Below, piece by piece: positions 33,286 through 40,895 of a stretch of 64,000 nt of DNA. The stretch covers positions 62,001 through 126,000 of the forward strand of contig NZ_FOXK01000014.1 of the NCBI RefSeq assembly GCF_900115695.1, given 5' to 3'. Positions within the stretch are counted from its first letter, which is position 1. The number at the start of each line of letters is the position of its first letter. The notes under the pieces were generated by a model. The model worked only from the letters and a program-made list of their open reading frames with translations. It was not told the origin of the DNA and ran no database searches. This DNA comes from Ectopseudomonas toyotomiensis (GTDB lineage Bacteria > Pseudomonadota > Gammaproteobacteria > Pseudomonadales > Pseudomonadaceae). The position numbers and the translations under genes are program-made.

Positions 33286-34116
33286 ATGGGCGCGCTCAAT
33301 CTCGTCATCGGTCGCTGGGCCGAACGGCTTCCAGGCTGGCGGCCGGCACTGACCGACCTGCGCGGTTGGGTGGTGCCCCTGCTGATTCTGGCTCTGCTGG
33401 AAACCCTGGTGCGCAGCGGTGTATTGCCCGCGCACCAGATGCCTGCGCCGAGCCAAGTGGCGCAAACCCTGTACTTGCTGGCGCAGAGCGGCGAGCTGTG
33501 GCGGCACCTGAACGCCAGCCTGCTGCGCGTCGGCGCCGGTTTTGCCATCGGCGCCGCGCTGGCCATCGTCATCGGCACCTGGGTGGGCCTCAGCCGCCGC
33601 GCCGAAGCCTATCTGGAGCCGACCTTCCAGGCGTTGCGGGCGATTCCCAGCCTGGCCTGGGTACCGTTGCTGCTGCTCTGGTTGGGCATCGACGAAACGC
33701 CGAAGATCGTGCTGATCGCCCTCGGCGCCTTCTTCCCGGTGTACCTGGCGCTGCTCGCCGGCATCCGCAATATCGACCGCAAACTGGTGGAAGTGGGCCG
33801 GCTCTACGGCCTGTCGCCGCTGGCGCTGGTGCGCCGCATCCTGCTGCCCGCTGCGCTGCCGAGCCTGTTCACCGGCCTGCGCGGCGCGCTCAGCCTGAGC
33901 TGGATGTTCCTCGTCGCCGCCGAACTGATCGCCGCCACCCGTGGCCTCGGCTACCTGCTCAGCGACGGCCGGGAAACCTTGCGACCGGATCTGGTGATCG
34001 CCGCGATCCTGCTGCTGGCGCTGCTCGGCAAACTCAGCGACAGCCTGCTCAAGGCCTGGGAAACCCGCGCCCTGCGCTGGCGCGACAGCTTCAAGGGCGG
34101 GGAGGGCGGAGCATGA
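33286..34116 (+). CDS. SsuC-like ABC transporter permease
   Basis: A 276-residue inner-membrane permease with six hydrophobic segments and the coupling loop LVEVGRLYGLSPLALVRRILLPAALPSLFTGLR (about residues 165-197), preceded by LRAIPSLAWVPLLLLWLGIDETPKI, diagnostic of the SsuC/TauC group. It is 3 bases after the binding-protein gene and overlaps the ATPase start by ATGA. Confidence 0.92.
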   Translation: MGALNLVIGRWAERLPGWRPALTDLRGWVVPLLILALLETLVRSGVLPAHQMPAPSQVAQTLYLLAQSGELWRHLNASLLRVGAGFAIGAALAIVIGTWVGLSRRAEAYLEPTFQALRAIPSLAWVPLLLLWLGIDETPKIVLIALGAFFPVYLALLAGIRNIDRKLVEVGRLYGLSPLALVRRILLPAALPSLFTGLRGALSLSWMFLVAAELIAATRGLGYLLSDGRETLRPDLVIAAILLLALLGKLSDSLLKAWETRALRWRDSFKGGEGGA

Positions 34117-34844
34117 GTGCGCTGCTGAAACTGCAGAATATCCACAAGGCCTTCGCTGAGGTACGTGTGCTCGAAGACGTCAGCCTGAGCCTGGCCGCTG
34201 GCGAAGTGGTCAGCCTGCTCGGCCCCTCCGGCTGCGGTAAAAGCACCCTGCTGCGCATCGCTGCCGGGCTGGATCAGGATTATCAGGGAGGGCTGGAGCT
34301 CAACCCGCTGCTCAACTTCGGGCGTGGCAGCGGCATCGGCGTGGTGTTCCAGGAACCCCGGCTGATGCCCTGGCTCAGCGTGGCGCAGAATGTTGGCTTC
34401 GCCGATGGCTGGGTGGCTGACGACCAGTGGGTTGAACAATTGCTCCGTGACGTCGGCTTGCACGGGCGTGGCGAGGCGCTACCCAAGCACCTCTCTGGCG
34501 GCCAGGCCCAGCGTGTGGCCATCGCCCGCGCCCTGTACGGTAAACCGCAGGTGCTGCTGCTCGACGAACCCTTCAGCGCAGTGGACGCCTTCACCCGCAT
34601 GAAGCTGCAGGATCTGCTGGTGGCGCTGGCTGCACGCTACGAGATCGCCGTGCTGCTCGTCACCCATGACCTCGACGAAGCCTTCTACCTCAGCGACCGC
34701 GTGCTGATCCTTGGCGGCACACCAAGCGGCCTGCAACGCGAACTAGCCGTCCCCCTGACCCGTCCCCGCGACCGCCGCTCGGCCGAACTGGCCTACCTGC
34801 GTGGCGAGGCGCTGACTGAGCTGTACCAGTCACACGTGCTGTAA
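34113..34844 (+). CDS. SsuB-like ABC transporter ATP-binding protein
   Basis: A 243-residue ATPase with Walker A GPSGCGKSTLL (about residues 37-47), VFQEPRLMPWLSVAQNV, signature LSGGQAQRVAIARAL (about 129-143), Walker B VLLLDEPFSAVD and LLVTHDLDEAFYLSD. These match sulfonate/taurine/nitrate type importers. The start overlaps the permease stop (ATGA). Bases 34612-34712 recur, diverged, as a fragment at 36974 downstream of the TauE/LysR cassette. A T-tract terminator follows. Confidence 0.92.
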   Translation: MSALLKLQNIHKAFAEVRVLEDVSLSLAAGEVVSLLGPSGCGKSTLLRIAAGLDQDYQGGLELNPLLNFGRGSGIGVVFQEPRLMPWLSVAQNVGFADGWVADDQWVEQLLRDVGLHGRGEALPKHLSGGQAQRVAIARALYGKPQVLLLDEPFSAVDAFTRMKLQDLLVALAARYEIAVLLVTHDLDEAFYLSDRVLILGGTPSGLQRELAVPLTRPRDRRSAELAYLRGEALTELYQSHVL

Positions 34845-34872
34845 ACGAACTCTTCAAGGTGGAGTACTTTTT

Positions 34873-34895
34873 CGGGCCGTAAGGCCCGATTTTTT
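34873..34895 (+). terminator. rho-independent terminator of the OprD/ABC unit
   Basis: CGGGCC-GTAA-GGCCCG is a perfect 6-bp stem followed by ATTTTTT, 28 bases after the ATPase stop codon. This is the clearest intrinsic terminator in the window. A GTAGCCCGGATGAAATCCGG repeat follows at 34922. Confidence 0.85.
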
Positions 34896-34921
34896 GCCCG
34901 TGTCGCGTGCATCGATGCGGC

Positions 34922-34943
34922 GTAGCCCGGATGAAATCCGGGG
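34922..34943. repeat. GTAGCCCGGAT repeat unit
   Basis: A single GTAGCCCGGATGAAATCCGG copy followed by GG, of the same family as at 25596 and 52855. It lies between the ABC operon and the TauE-like gene. Confidence 0.7.
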
Positions 34944-35068
34944 GCTCTTCCTATGGGGCTGTGGGGGGAGTGCATGTATGAAACCGATAATTCCACTGCT
35001 GTGGACCTTCAATCTTGAAGGTCCATCGACCTGGTTATATAGCGATGCCTTTCAGGAGGTTTGAATGA

Positions 35069-35839
35069 TCAGAAAAATAGGGATAGCCCCATTCTGCCGA
35101 TCAGAAACAACAGCAAAATCAGGAAAAAGATACGGATGAATCCGCTTCCATAACGCAGTGCCAGGAAAACGCCTGTCAGAGACCCAGCGATATTGCACAG
35201 GCCTACGATGCCACCTGCCAGCCATAACACATTGCCTGATGGCGCGAAGAACAGCAGCGCCGCGCTGAACGTCCCCAAGTTGATGAGCTTGGCGGAAGCC
35301 GAAGCGTTCAGGAAATCAAAACCGAAGAACCTGACGAATACAAAAAGCAAAATACTGCCACTGCCGGGGCCGAATACGCCATCGTAGAAACCGAGTAGTG
35401 CACCGAAGAATATGCCGAGCAGAATTTCTCGCCTGCCATGTTGCAGGTTGCCTTGGTGTTGCCCAAAGTCCTTCCTGACAAAGGTATGGATGGCCATGGC
35501 GATCAGGAGCACAAAGACGGCATATTCCATGAGTGCTTTGGGAATGAGCGACACCGAAAGGGCGCCTAGGAAAGAAAATACGAAGGCAGAAATCATCGTG
35601 GGTAGCATGAGCGTCCAGACGATATTTATTCTTCTCAGGTAGCCCGAGATAGACGAAATATTTCCCAGTAATACCGCCAGTTTGTTCGTGCCGAACACGG
35701 TGGCCAAACTATGTTGCGGTAATGCATGCAAAAGTGCAGGCACTTGCACAAGGCCGCCACCACCAACTGCCGCATCAATCAGTCCACCGCAGAACGCAAA
35801 GAAACCGAGTGCAACGATGACGTACTCAAAACTCATCAT
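35069..35839 (-). CDS. TauE/SafE family exporter in an AT-richer cassette
   Basis: A 256-residue membrane protein with eight hydrophobic segments and TauE/SafE repeats (FCGGLIDAAVGGGGLVQVPALL near the start; GALLGFYDGVFGPGSGSILLFVFVR in the second half). This is the larger, classical TauE-like type, different from the one at 8326. GC content is visibly lower than in the neighbours. It is divergent from a LysR gene (36104), which is likely its regulator. Two ATGs at 35839 and 35836 are adjacent. Probable cargo is a sulfonate or sulfite-like anion, inferred from family and location. Confidence 0.85.
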   Translation of the reverse strand: MMSFEYVIVALGFFAFCGGLIDAAVGGGGLVQVPALLHALPQHSLATVFGTNKLAVLLGNISSISGYLRRINIVWTLMLPTMISAFVFSFLGALSVSLIPKALMEYAVFVLLIAMAIHTFVRKDFGQHQGNLQHGRREILLGIFFGALLGFYDGVFGPGSGSILLFVFVRFFGFDFLNASASAKLINLGTFSAALLFFAPSGNVLWLAGGIVGLCNIAGSLTGVFLALRYGSGFIRIFFLILLLFLIGRMGLSLFF

Positions 35840-36103
35840 GCATTTCCCAGTTTGGGGATATTAGGGGCGGTGACATACAGGGCTATCCATTTACAGGTAA
35901 GGGTGTGGGTATTTAAACGGACGTCGTCATGCGGTTAGCGCATGGTGAAGTCCACGGAAGGCATTATCCTTAAAGGAATCGCATATTAAATGCGGTGCTT
36001 GCTCAATACGGCTGAGTTGGCTCGACAACGCTAAGTTGGTTGAGTGCGCTGAACAAGTAACTTATAGTTAGTTGTCTATTCACTTTTAGTGAGCGGTGTT
36101 GCA

Positions 36104-36973
36104 ATGGAATTGTCACAGCTGAAAATGTTCAAGGTGGTTGCCGACCACGGCAGCATCGTACAGGCCGCTAAAGTGCTGCACTGCGTTCCCTCGAATATTA
36201 CGAATCGCCTCAAGCTCCTTGAGCAGGAGTTGGGGGTGGCGCTGTTCATTCGCAGAGGTCGAGGGCTTGTCATCAGTCCCTCGGGCGAGTTGTTTCTCGG
36301 CTATGCCAATAAGATTCTGGCAGTATGTCAGGAAGCTAAAAGAGCACTCGCCACGGATGCAGTGCCCTCTGGTGTGCTGAAGATCGGTGCTATCGAGTCC
36401 GCAGCCACAGGGCGATTACCGATTTTATTATCCAAGTACCATCATCTTTATCCCGATGTGCAGATGCAATTCAGCACCGGAACATGGTCTCAATTAATCA
36501 ATGATGTGGTAGGGCATAACCTGGATGGTGCAATCATCGCAGTCAATACAATACATCCAGATATTGCTCAGGTGGAGGTCTATAAGGAACCGCTGGTCAT
36601 GATTGCATCTCCCTCTGTCGGTGCAATATGTGCGCCACAGGATTTGGAGCAGATGAACATATTCATGTGGCCTGAGGGGTGCCCGTATCGACGTGCACTT
36701 GAAGGATGGCTGAATGAGCACCACGTATCGACTGCCATCACCAGCATCGCCAGTTATGGAACCATCCTCGGTTGCGTCAGTGCCGGGGCAGGCGTTTCCC
36801 TGGTACCTGTAGGGGTTTTCGAACAGTTCAAGAAAATTGGGAATATCAGTGGCTATACCTTTAGCCAGTTATCGCCTGTGCAGAATTATTTCGTATGGAA
36901 CAAGCATGTTGGTTTTCACCGAGCCAAGGATGCATTTGCTGAGCTGCTGCAGAATGAGTTCAAAAGGCTATAA
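36104..36973 (+). CDS. LysR family transcriptional regulator of the TauE cassette
   Basis: A 289-residue LysR protein: HTH residues 1-60 (MELSQLKMFKVVADHGSIVQAAKVLHCVPSNITNRLKLLEQELGV without the last part), effector domain about 90-285 (LKIGAIESAATGRLPILLSKYHHLYPDVQMQF, CVSAGAGVSLVPVGVFEQF), with CysL/CynR-like features. The ATG at 36104 is favoured over an in-frame GTG at 36089. GC content is low relative to the rest of the window, like that of the divergent TauE gene, consistent with joint acquisition. The 264-base promoter gap holds several AT-rich segments and T-N11-A type half-sites. Confidence 0.88.
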   Translation: MELSQLKMFKVVADHGSIVQAAKVLHCVPSNITNRLKLLEQELGVALFIRRGRGLVISPSGELFLGYANKILAVCQEAKRALATDAVPSGVLKIGAIESAATGRLPILLSKYHHLYPDVQMQFSTGTWSQLINDVVGHNLDGAIIAVNTIHPDIAQVEVYKEPLVMIASPSVGAICAPQDLEQMNIFMWPEGCPYRRALEGWLNEHHVSTAITSIASYGTILGCVSAGAGVSLVPVGVFEQFKKIGNISGYTFSQLSPVQNYFVWNKHVGFHRAKDAFAELLQNEFKRL

Positions 36974-37080
36974 ATCTGGTGGTGGAACTGGCCGCCCGCT
37001 ACGAGATCGCCATGTTGCTGGTCACCCATGACCTCGACGAAGCCTCCTACCTCAGCGACGCACGTGCTGGCCCTTCGTAG
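36974..37080 (+). pseudogene. fragment of an SsuB-type ATPase gene
   Basis: The frame reads LVVELAARYEIAMLLVTHDLD-EASYLSDA and then a stop (split here for length). This matches the Q/H-loop part of the complete ATPase at 34113 (bases 34612-34712, LLVALAARYEIAVLLVTHDLD-EAFYLSD), with roughly 85-90% nucleotide identity by eye, and then breaks down through a small indel. No Walker A, signature or start codon is present. It begins 1 base after the LysR stop, so the TauE/LysR cassette is bracketed by the intact gene and this remnant. Confidence 0.8.
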
Positions 37081-37129
37081 CCCGGGTCCAGACCTCTCCA
37101 TAACCACCCACAAATTCTGTTAACAGCGC

Positions 37130-37342
37130 TGTGGATAACCTTTGCAAAAGCCCTCCGCGCCTAGCATTCAAGCGGGCCGTAGCAGGCCGTTCAGTTTTTG
37201 CCCAATGACGCTTTGCTGGCGTTATCGCCAGGCGGAATATCGCTTTTAATCAATCACTTGGCTGGGGTTTTCAACAGCAGGGCAGGGTGCGGGCGGGTTA
37301 CCGGGCGTCGTGCACAGAATCTGGGGAAAGTGCTGTGGATAA
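37130..37342. other. two consensus DnaA-box sequences in a 396-base gap
   Basis: TGTGGATAA (complement of TTATCCACA) occurs at 37130-37138 and again at 37334-37342. Both match the strict E. coli/Pseudomonas DnaA box. The interval 37081-37476 has no gene: it lies between the ATPase fragment and chrA and otherwise shows only AT-rich patches. This is not the chromosomal origin in any obvious way (no dnaA or rpmH nearby); a regulatory or titration role is only a possibility. Confidence 0.4.
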
Positions 37343-37476
37343 GATGCGGGAAAACTCGCCCAGGCCAGGTGGGACAAGGGCTGCGCGGCGATGGTGATTT
37401 TTCGTGCGCTGTCGCGCGGCGGTCATGTTCTGCGGCTATAGTGGCCGGTCGATTTTGTCCACCATGGAGCCCTTCG

Positions 37477-38811
37477 ATGTCCGAGTCCCCTGAGCGTCTC
37501 GCCCCGGTCAGTCTGCTGCAGGCTTTCTGGTTCTGGCTAAAGCTGGGGTTGATCAGTTTCGGAGGGCCGGCGGGGCAGATTTCGATCATGCATCAGGAGT
37601 TGGTGGAGAAGCGCCGCTGGTTGTCCGAGCGACGCTTTCTGCATGCGCTGAACTACTGCATGTTGCTGCCCGGGCCGGAGGCGCAGCAGTTGGCGACTTA
37701 TATCGGTTGGCTGATGCACCGCACCTGGGGTGGAGTAATTGCCGGGGTGCTGTTCGTGCTGCCGTCGCTGCTGATTCTGGTCGCGCTGTCCTGGGTCTAT
37801 CTGGTGTTCGGCGACGTGCCGTTGGTGGCGGGGATCTTCTATGGCATCAAGCCGGCGGTGACGGCCATCGTGGTGCAGGCGGCCTGGCGTATCGGCGGGC
37901 GGGTGTTGAAGAACGCCTGGCTGTGGGCCATCGCGGCGGCGGCTTTCGTGGCCATCTTCGCGCTGCGGCTGCCGTTCCCGCTGATTGTGCTGGGTGCGGC
38001 GCTGGTGGGGTATATCGGCGGGCGACTGGCGCCGCAGCACTTCGCGGTCGGCGCCGGGCATGGCGAGAAGGGCGGGGCGCATGCGCCAGCCTTGATCGAT
38101 GATGAGACGCGCCTGGCGCACACGCATTTTCGCTCCAGCCGCCTGGCGCTGATCCTGTTGGTCGGCGTGCTGCTCTGGCTGTTGCCTATGGGCCTGCTGA
38201 CCCTGGCGTTCGGCTGGCAGGGCACACTGACGCAGATGGGCTGGTTCTTCACCAAGGCGGCGCTGCTGACCTTTGGCGGCGCCTATGCGGTATTGCCCTA
38301 TGTGTACCAGGGCGCCATCGACCACTACGGCTGGTTGACGCCCCGGCAGATGATCGATGGCCTGGCGCTGGGTGAAACCACGCCGGGGCCGTTGATCATG
38401 GTGGTTGCATTTGTCGCCTTCGTCGGTGCCTTTGGCCAGCCGCTGTTCGGCGGCGATTCGGCCTTCGCCAGTGGAGCGCTGGCGGCGGTGCTGGTCACCT
38501 GGTTCACCTTCCTGCCGTCGTTTCTGTTCATCCTCGCTGGCGGGCCGCTGGTGGAATCGACCCACGGGCAGTTGAAGTTCACCGCGCCGCTGACCGGGAT
38601 CACCGCTGCGGTGGTTGGCGTGATCCTCAATCTGGCGCTGTTCTTCGGTTATCACGTGCTCTGGCCGCAGGGCTTTGCCGGGGCGTTCGACTGGGTGTCG
38701 GCGTTGATTACCCTTGGCGCGGCGTTGGCTCTGTTCGCTTTCAAGCGCGGGGTGATCGAGACCATTGCAGGGTGCGCTGTAGTCGGGCTGGTGGCGCATC
38801 TGTTGGTTTGA
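37477..38811 (+). CDS. chrA: chromate transporter, CHR family (long two-domain type)
   Basis: A 444-residue membrane protein with two homologous CHR domains. Domain 1 has FWFWLKLGLISFGGPAGQIS and YCMLLPGPEAQQLATYIGWL (about residues 14-80); domain 2 has FFTKAALLTFGGAYAVLPYV and LALGETTPGPLIMVVAFVAF (about 245-310). About 10-12 hydrophobic segments. ChrA exports chromate, a sulfate analogue. The ATG at 37477 has GGAGC upstream; a longer in-frame start at 37198 would run through non-coding DNA. No regulator is adjacent. Placement among sulfate genes fits the known chromate-sulfate link. Confidence 0.93.
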   Translation: MSESPERLAPVSLLQAFWFWLKLGLISFGGPAGQISIMHQELVEKRRWLSERRFLHALNYCMLLPGPEAQQLATYIGWLMHRTWGGVIAGVLFVLPSLLILVALSWVYLVFGDVPLVAGIFYGIKPAVTAIVVQAAWRIGGRVLKNAWLWAIAAAAFVAIFALRLPFPLIVLGAALVGYIGGRLAPQHFAVGAGHGEKGGAHAPALIDDETRLAHTHFRSSRLALILLVGVLLWLLPMGLLTLAFGWQGTLTQMGWFFTKAALLTFGGAYAVLPYVYQGAIDHYGWLTPRQMIDGLALGETTPGPLIMVVAFVAFVGAFGQPLFGGDSAFASGALAAVLVTWFTFLPSFLFILAGGPLVESTHGQLKFTAPLTGITAAVVGVILNLALFFGYHVLWPQGFAGAFDWVSALITLGAALALFAFKRGVIETIAGCAVVGLVAHLLV

Positions 38812-38832
38812 TGGATAGGTTTGGCATCGCTT

Positions 38833-38904
38833 GGTGGGTTACGCGGCGCGCCAAGTTTGTACGTGGCTGTGGTAGCGGTGTTTTGCGCCGCTAACCCACC
38901 CTAC
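38833..38904. repeat. GGTGGGTTA inverted repeat
   Basis: GGTGGGTTACGCGGCGC (38833-38849) and GCGCCGCTAACCCACC (38885-38900) are near-perfect inverted copies flanking a 35-base loop, followed by CTACGGG. It ends the chrA transcript region and precedes the kdp promoter region (38905-39093), where I see no other element with confidence. Confidence 0.6.
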
Positions 38905-39093
38905 GGGTATGCGTTCATGCAGCCGCAGCCGTGAGGCCTGGATAAGTCGCCGCTGAAGCGCCTCCCACAGGGCTGACTCCACTGCATCAATACGATTTCT
39001 TTACGCCTCGGCATTGGGGCGCCAATCGAATTTTTACGGCCTGCCTTTCGACAATGCTCGCGAGCGGATTCCCCGCATCGTGGAGCTTTGGAC

Positions 39094-39183
39094 ATGAACG
39101 CAATCGATGGTGTGTCGCTGATCCTGGTGGTCGGCCTCTTCGCCTACCTGCTGTCGGCGCTGCTGACTGCCGGACGTGGTTGA
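39094..39183 (+). CDS. kdpF: KdpF, small subunit of the potassium-transporting ATPase
   Basis: A 29-residue peptide with one membrane helix (MNAIDGVSLILVVGLFAYLL, then SALLTAGRG). The position immediately before kdpA and the size and composition fit KdpF, which stabilises the KdpABC complex in the inner membrane. It ends TGA at 39181-39183, overlapping the ribosome-binding site (GAGGAGG) of kdpA. Small genes like this are easily missed. Confidence 0.85.
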   Translation: MNAIDGVSLILVVGLFAYLLSALLTAGRG

Positions 39184-39193
39184 GGAGGCGGCC

Positions 39194-40882
39194 ATGCACG
39201 ACTACGACTGGCTGCTGCTGGCGGCCTTTTTCCTGCTGGTGCTGGCACCGGCACCCTTTCTCGGGCGCTATTTCTACCGTGTGATGGAGGGCCAGCGCAC
39301 CTGGCTCAGCCCGCTGCTGCAGCCGGTAGAGCGCCTGTGCTATCGCGTGGCTGGCGTCGACCCTGAGCAGGAGCAGAGCTGGCGCGGCTACTCCTTGGCG
39401 CTGCTCGTCTTCACCCTGGTCTGCCTGCTGGCGCTGATGAGCATTCTGCTGCTGCAGGGCGGCTTGCCACTCAACCCGCAGCAGGTGGCGGGAATGAGCC
39501 TGCCGCTGGCGTTCAACACGGCGGTGAGCTTCGTCACCAACACCAACTGGCAGGCCTACAGTGGTGAGGCGCAGCTCAGCTACTTCAGCCAGATGCTCGG
39601 CCTTGGCGTGCAGAACTTCGTCAGCCCGGCGGTGGGCCTGGCGGTGCTGGTGGTGCTGTGCCGGGGTTTGGCGCGGCAGTCCAGCGACCGTCTGGGCAAC
39701 TTCTGGGTCGATATCACCCGCGCTGTGCTCTACGGCCTGTTGCCGCTGTGCCTGGTGCTGGCCGTGCTGCTGGTGTGGCAGGGCGTGCCGCAGAACTTCA
39801 GCGATTACGTCTCGGCCACCACCCTGCAAGGCAACGAGCAGACCCTGCCGATGGGGCCGGCGGCCAGTCAGATCGCCATCAAGCAACTGGGCACCAATGG
39901 CGGCGGCTTTTTCGGCGTCAACTCGGCGCATCCGTTCGAGAACCCCACGGCGCTGAGCAACCTGCTGGAGCTGGCGTCGATCCTGCTGATCCCGGCGGCG
40001 CTGGTGTTCACCTTCGGCCATTACGTGCGTGACCTGCGTCAGAGCCGGGCGATCCTCGCCAGTATGCTGCTGCTGTTCGTCATCGGCCTTGGTGTCTGTG
40101 CCTGGGCGGAGTTGCAGCCGAACCCGGCGCTGGCGGGGCTGCCCATCGAGCAGGTCGGCTCGCTGGAGGGCAAGGAGGCGCGCTTCGGCAGCTTCGCTTC
40201 GGCGCTCTGGGCGACCACCACCACGGCGGCGTCCAACGGCTCGGTGAACGCCATGCATGACAGCTTCAGTGCCCTCGGCGGGCTGGTGCCGCTGGTCAAT
40301 ATGCTGCTCGGCGAGATCATCTTCGGCGGCGTCGGCGCGGGCCTCTACGGCATGCTGTTGTTCGTGCTGATCGCGGTGTTCCTCGCCGGCCTGATGATCG
40401 GCCGCACCCCAGCCTACCTGGGCAAGAAGCTGGAAGCCCGCGAGGTGCGCCTGCTGGTTGCCACGTTGCTGGTGATGCCGCTCGGCGTACTGGTGTTCGG
40501 TGCCCTGGCGGTGAGTTTCGCCGGGCCGGCGGCGTCCATCGGCAACCCTGGCCCGCATGGCTTCAGCCAGGCGCTGTATGCCTACGGTTCGGCCACCGGC
40601 AACAACGGCTCGGCCTTCGCCGGCTTCAGCGCCGACACCCCCTACCACGACCTGATGCTCGGCCTGGCCATGCTGCTCGGGCGCTTCGGCTACATCCTGC
40701 CGGTGCTGGCGATTGCCGGCAGCCTGGCGGCCAAGCGCGCCGCGCCGCAGGGGCAGAACAGCTTTCCCACCCATGGGCCGCTGTTCGTCGTGCTGCTGAC
40801 TTTGACCATCCTCCTGGTGGGTGGCCTGACCTTCATGCCGGCGCTGGCTCTGGGCCCGCTGGCCGAACACCTGGCGTTCTGA
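39194..40882 (+). CDS. kdpA: potassium-transporting ATPase subunit KdpA
   Basis: A 562-residue channel-like subunit with about ten membrane segments. Selectivity-filter related segments include FNTAVSFVTNTNWQAYSGE (about residues 105-123), KQLGTNGGGFFGVNSAHPFENPT (about 228-250, split) and TGNNGSAFAGFSADTPYHD (about 467-485). It binds and passes potassium in KdpFABC. GAGGAGG lies 5 bases before the ATG at 39194. Followed 13 bases later by kdpB. Confidence 0.96.
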   Translation: MHDYDWLLLAAFFLLVLAPAPFLGRYFYRVMEGQRTWLSPLLQPVERLCYRVAGVDPEQEQSWRGYSLALLVFTLVCLLALMSILLLQGGLPLNPQQVAGMSLPLAFNTAVSFVTNTNWQAYSGEAQLSYFSQMLGLGVQNFVSPAVGLAVLVVLCRGLARQSSDRLGNFWVDITRAVLYGLLPLCLVLAVLLVWQGVPQNFSDYVSATTLQGNEQTLPMGPAASQIAIKQLGTNGGGFFGVNSAHPFENPTALSNLLELASILLIPAALVFTFGHYVRDLRQSRAILASMLLLFVIGLGVCAWAELQPNPALAGLPIEQVGSLEGKEARFGSFASALWATTTTAASNGSVNAMHDSFSALGGLVPLVNMLLGEIIFGGVGAGLYGMLLFVLIAVFLAGLMIGRTPAYLGKKLEAREVRLLVATLLVMPLGVLVFGALAVSFAGPAASIGNPGPHGFSQALYAYGSATGNNGSAFAGFSADTPYHDLMLGLAMLLGRFGYILPVLAIAGSLAAKRAAPQGQNSFPTHGPLFVVLLTLTILLVGGLTFMPALALGPLAEHLAF

Positions 40883-40895
40883 AGGAGAAACCGTG

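Noticed and set aside
37537..38799. Long antisense open frame opposite chrA
   Set aside because: Composition is Arg/Gln/His-rich with no domain; it mirrors a real two-domain chromate transporter.
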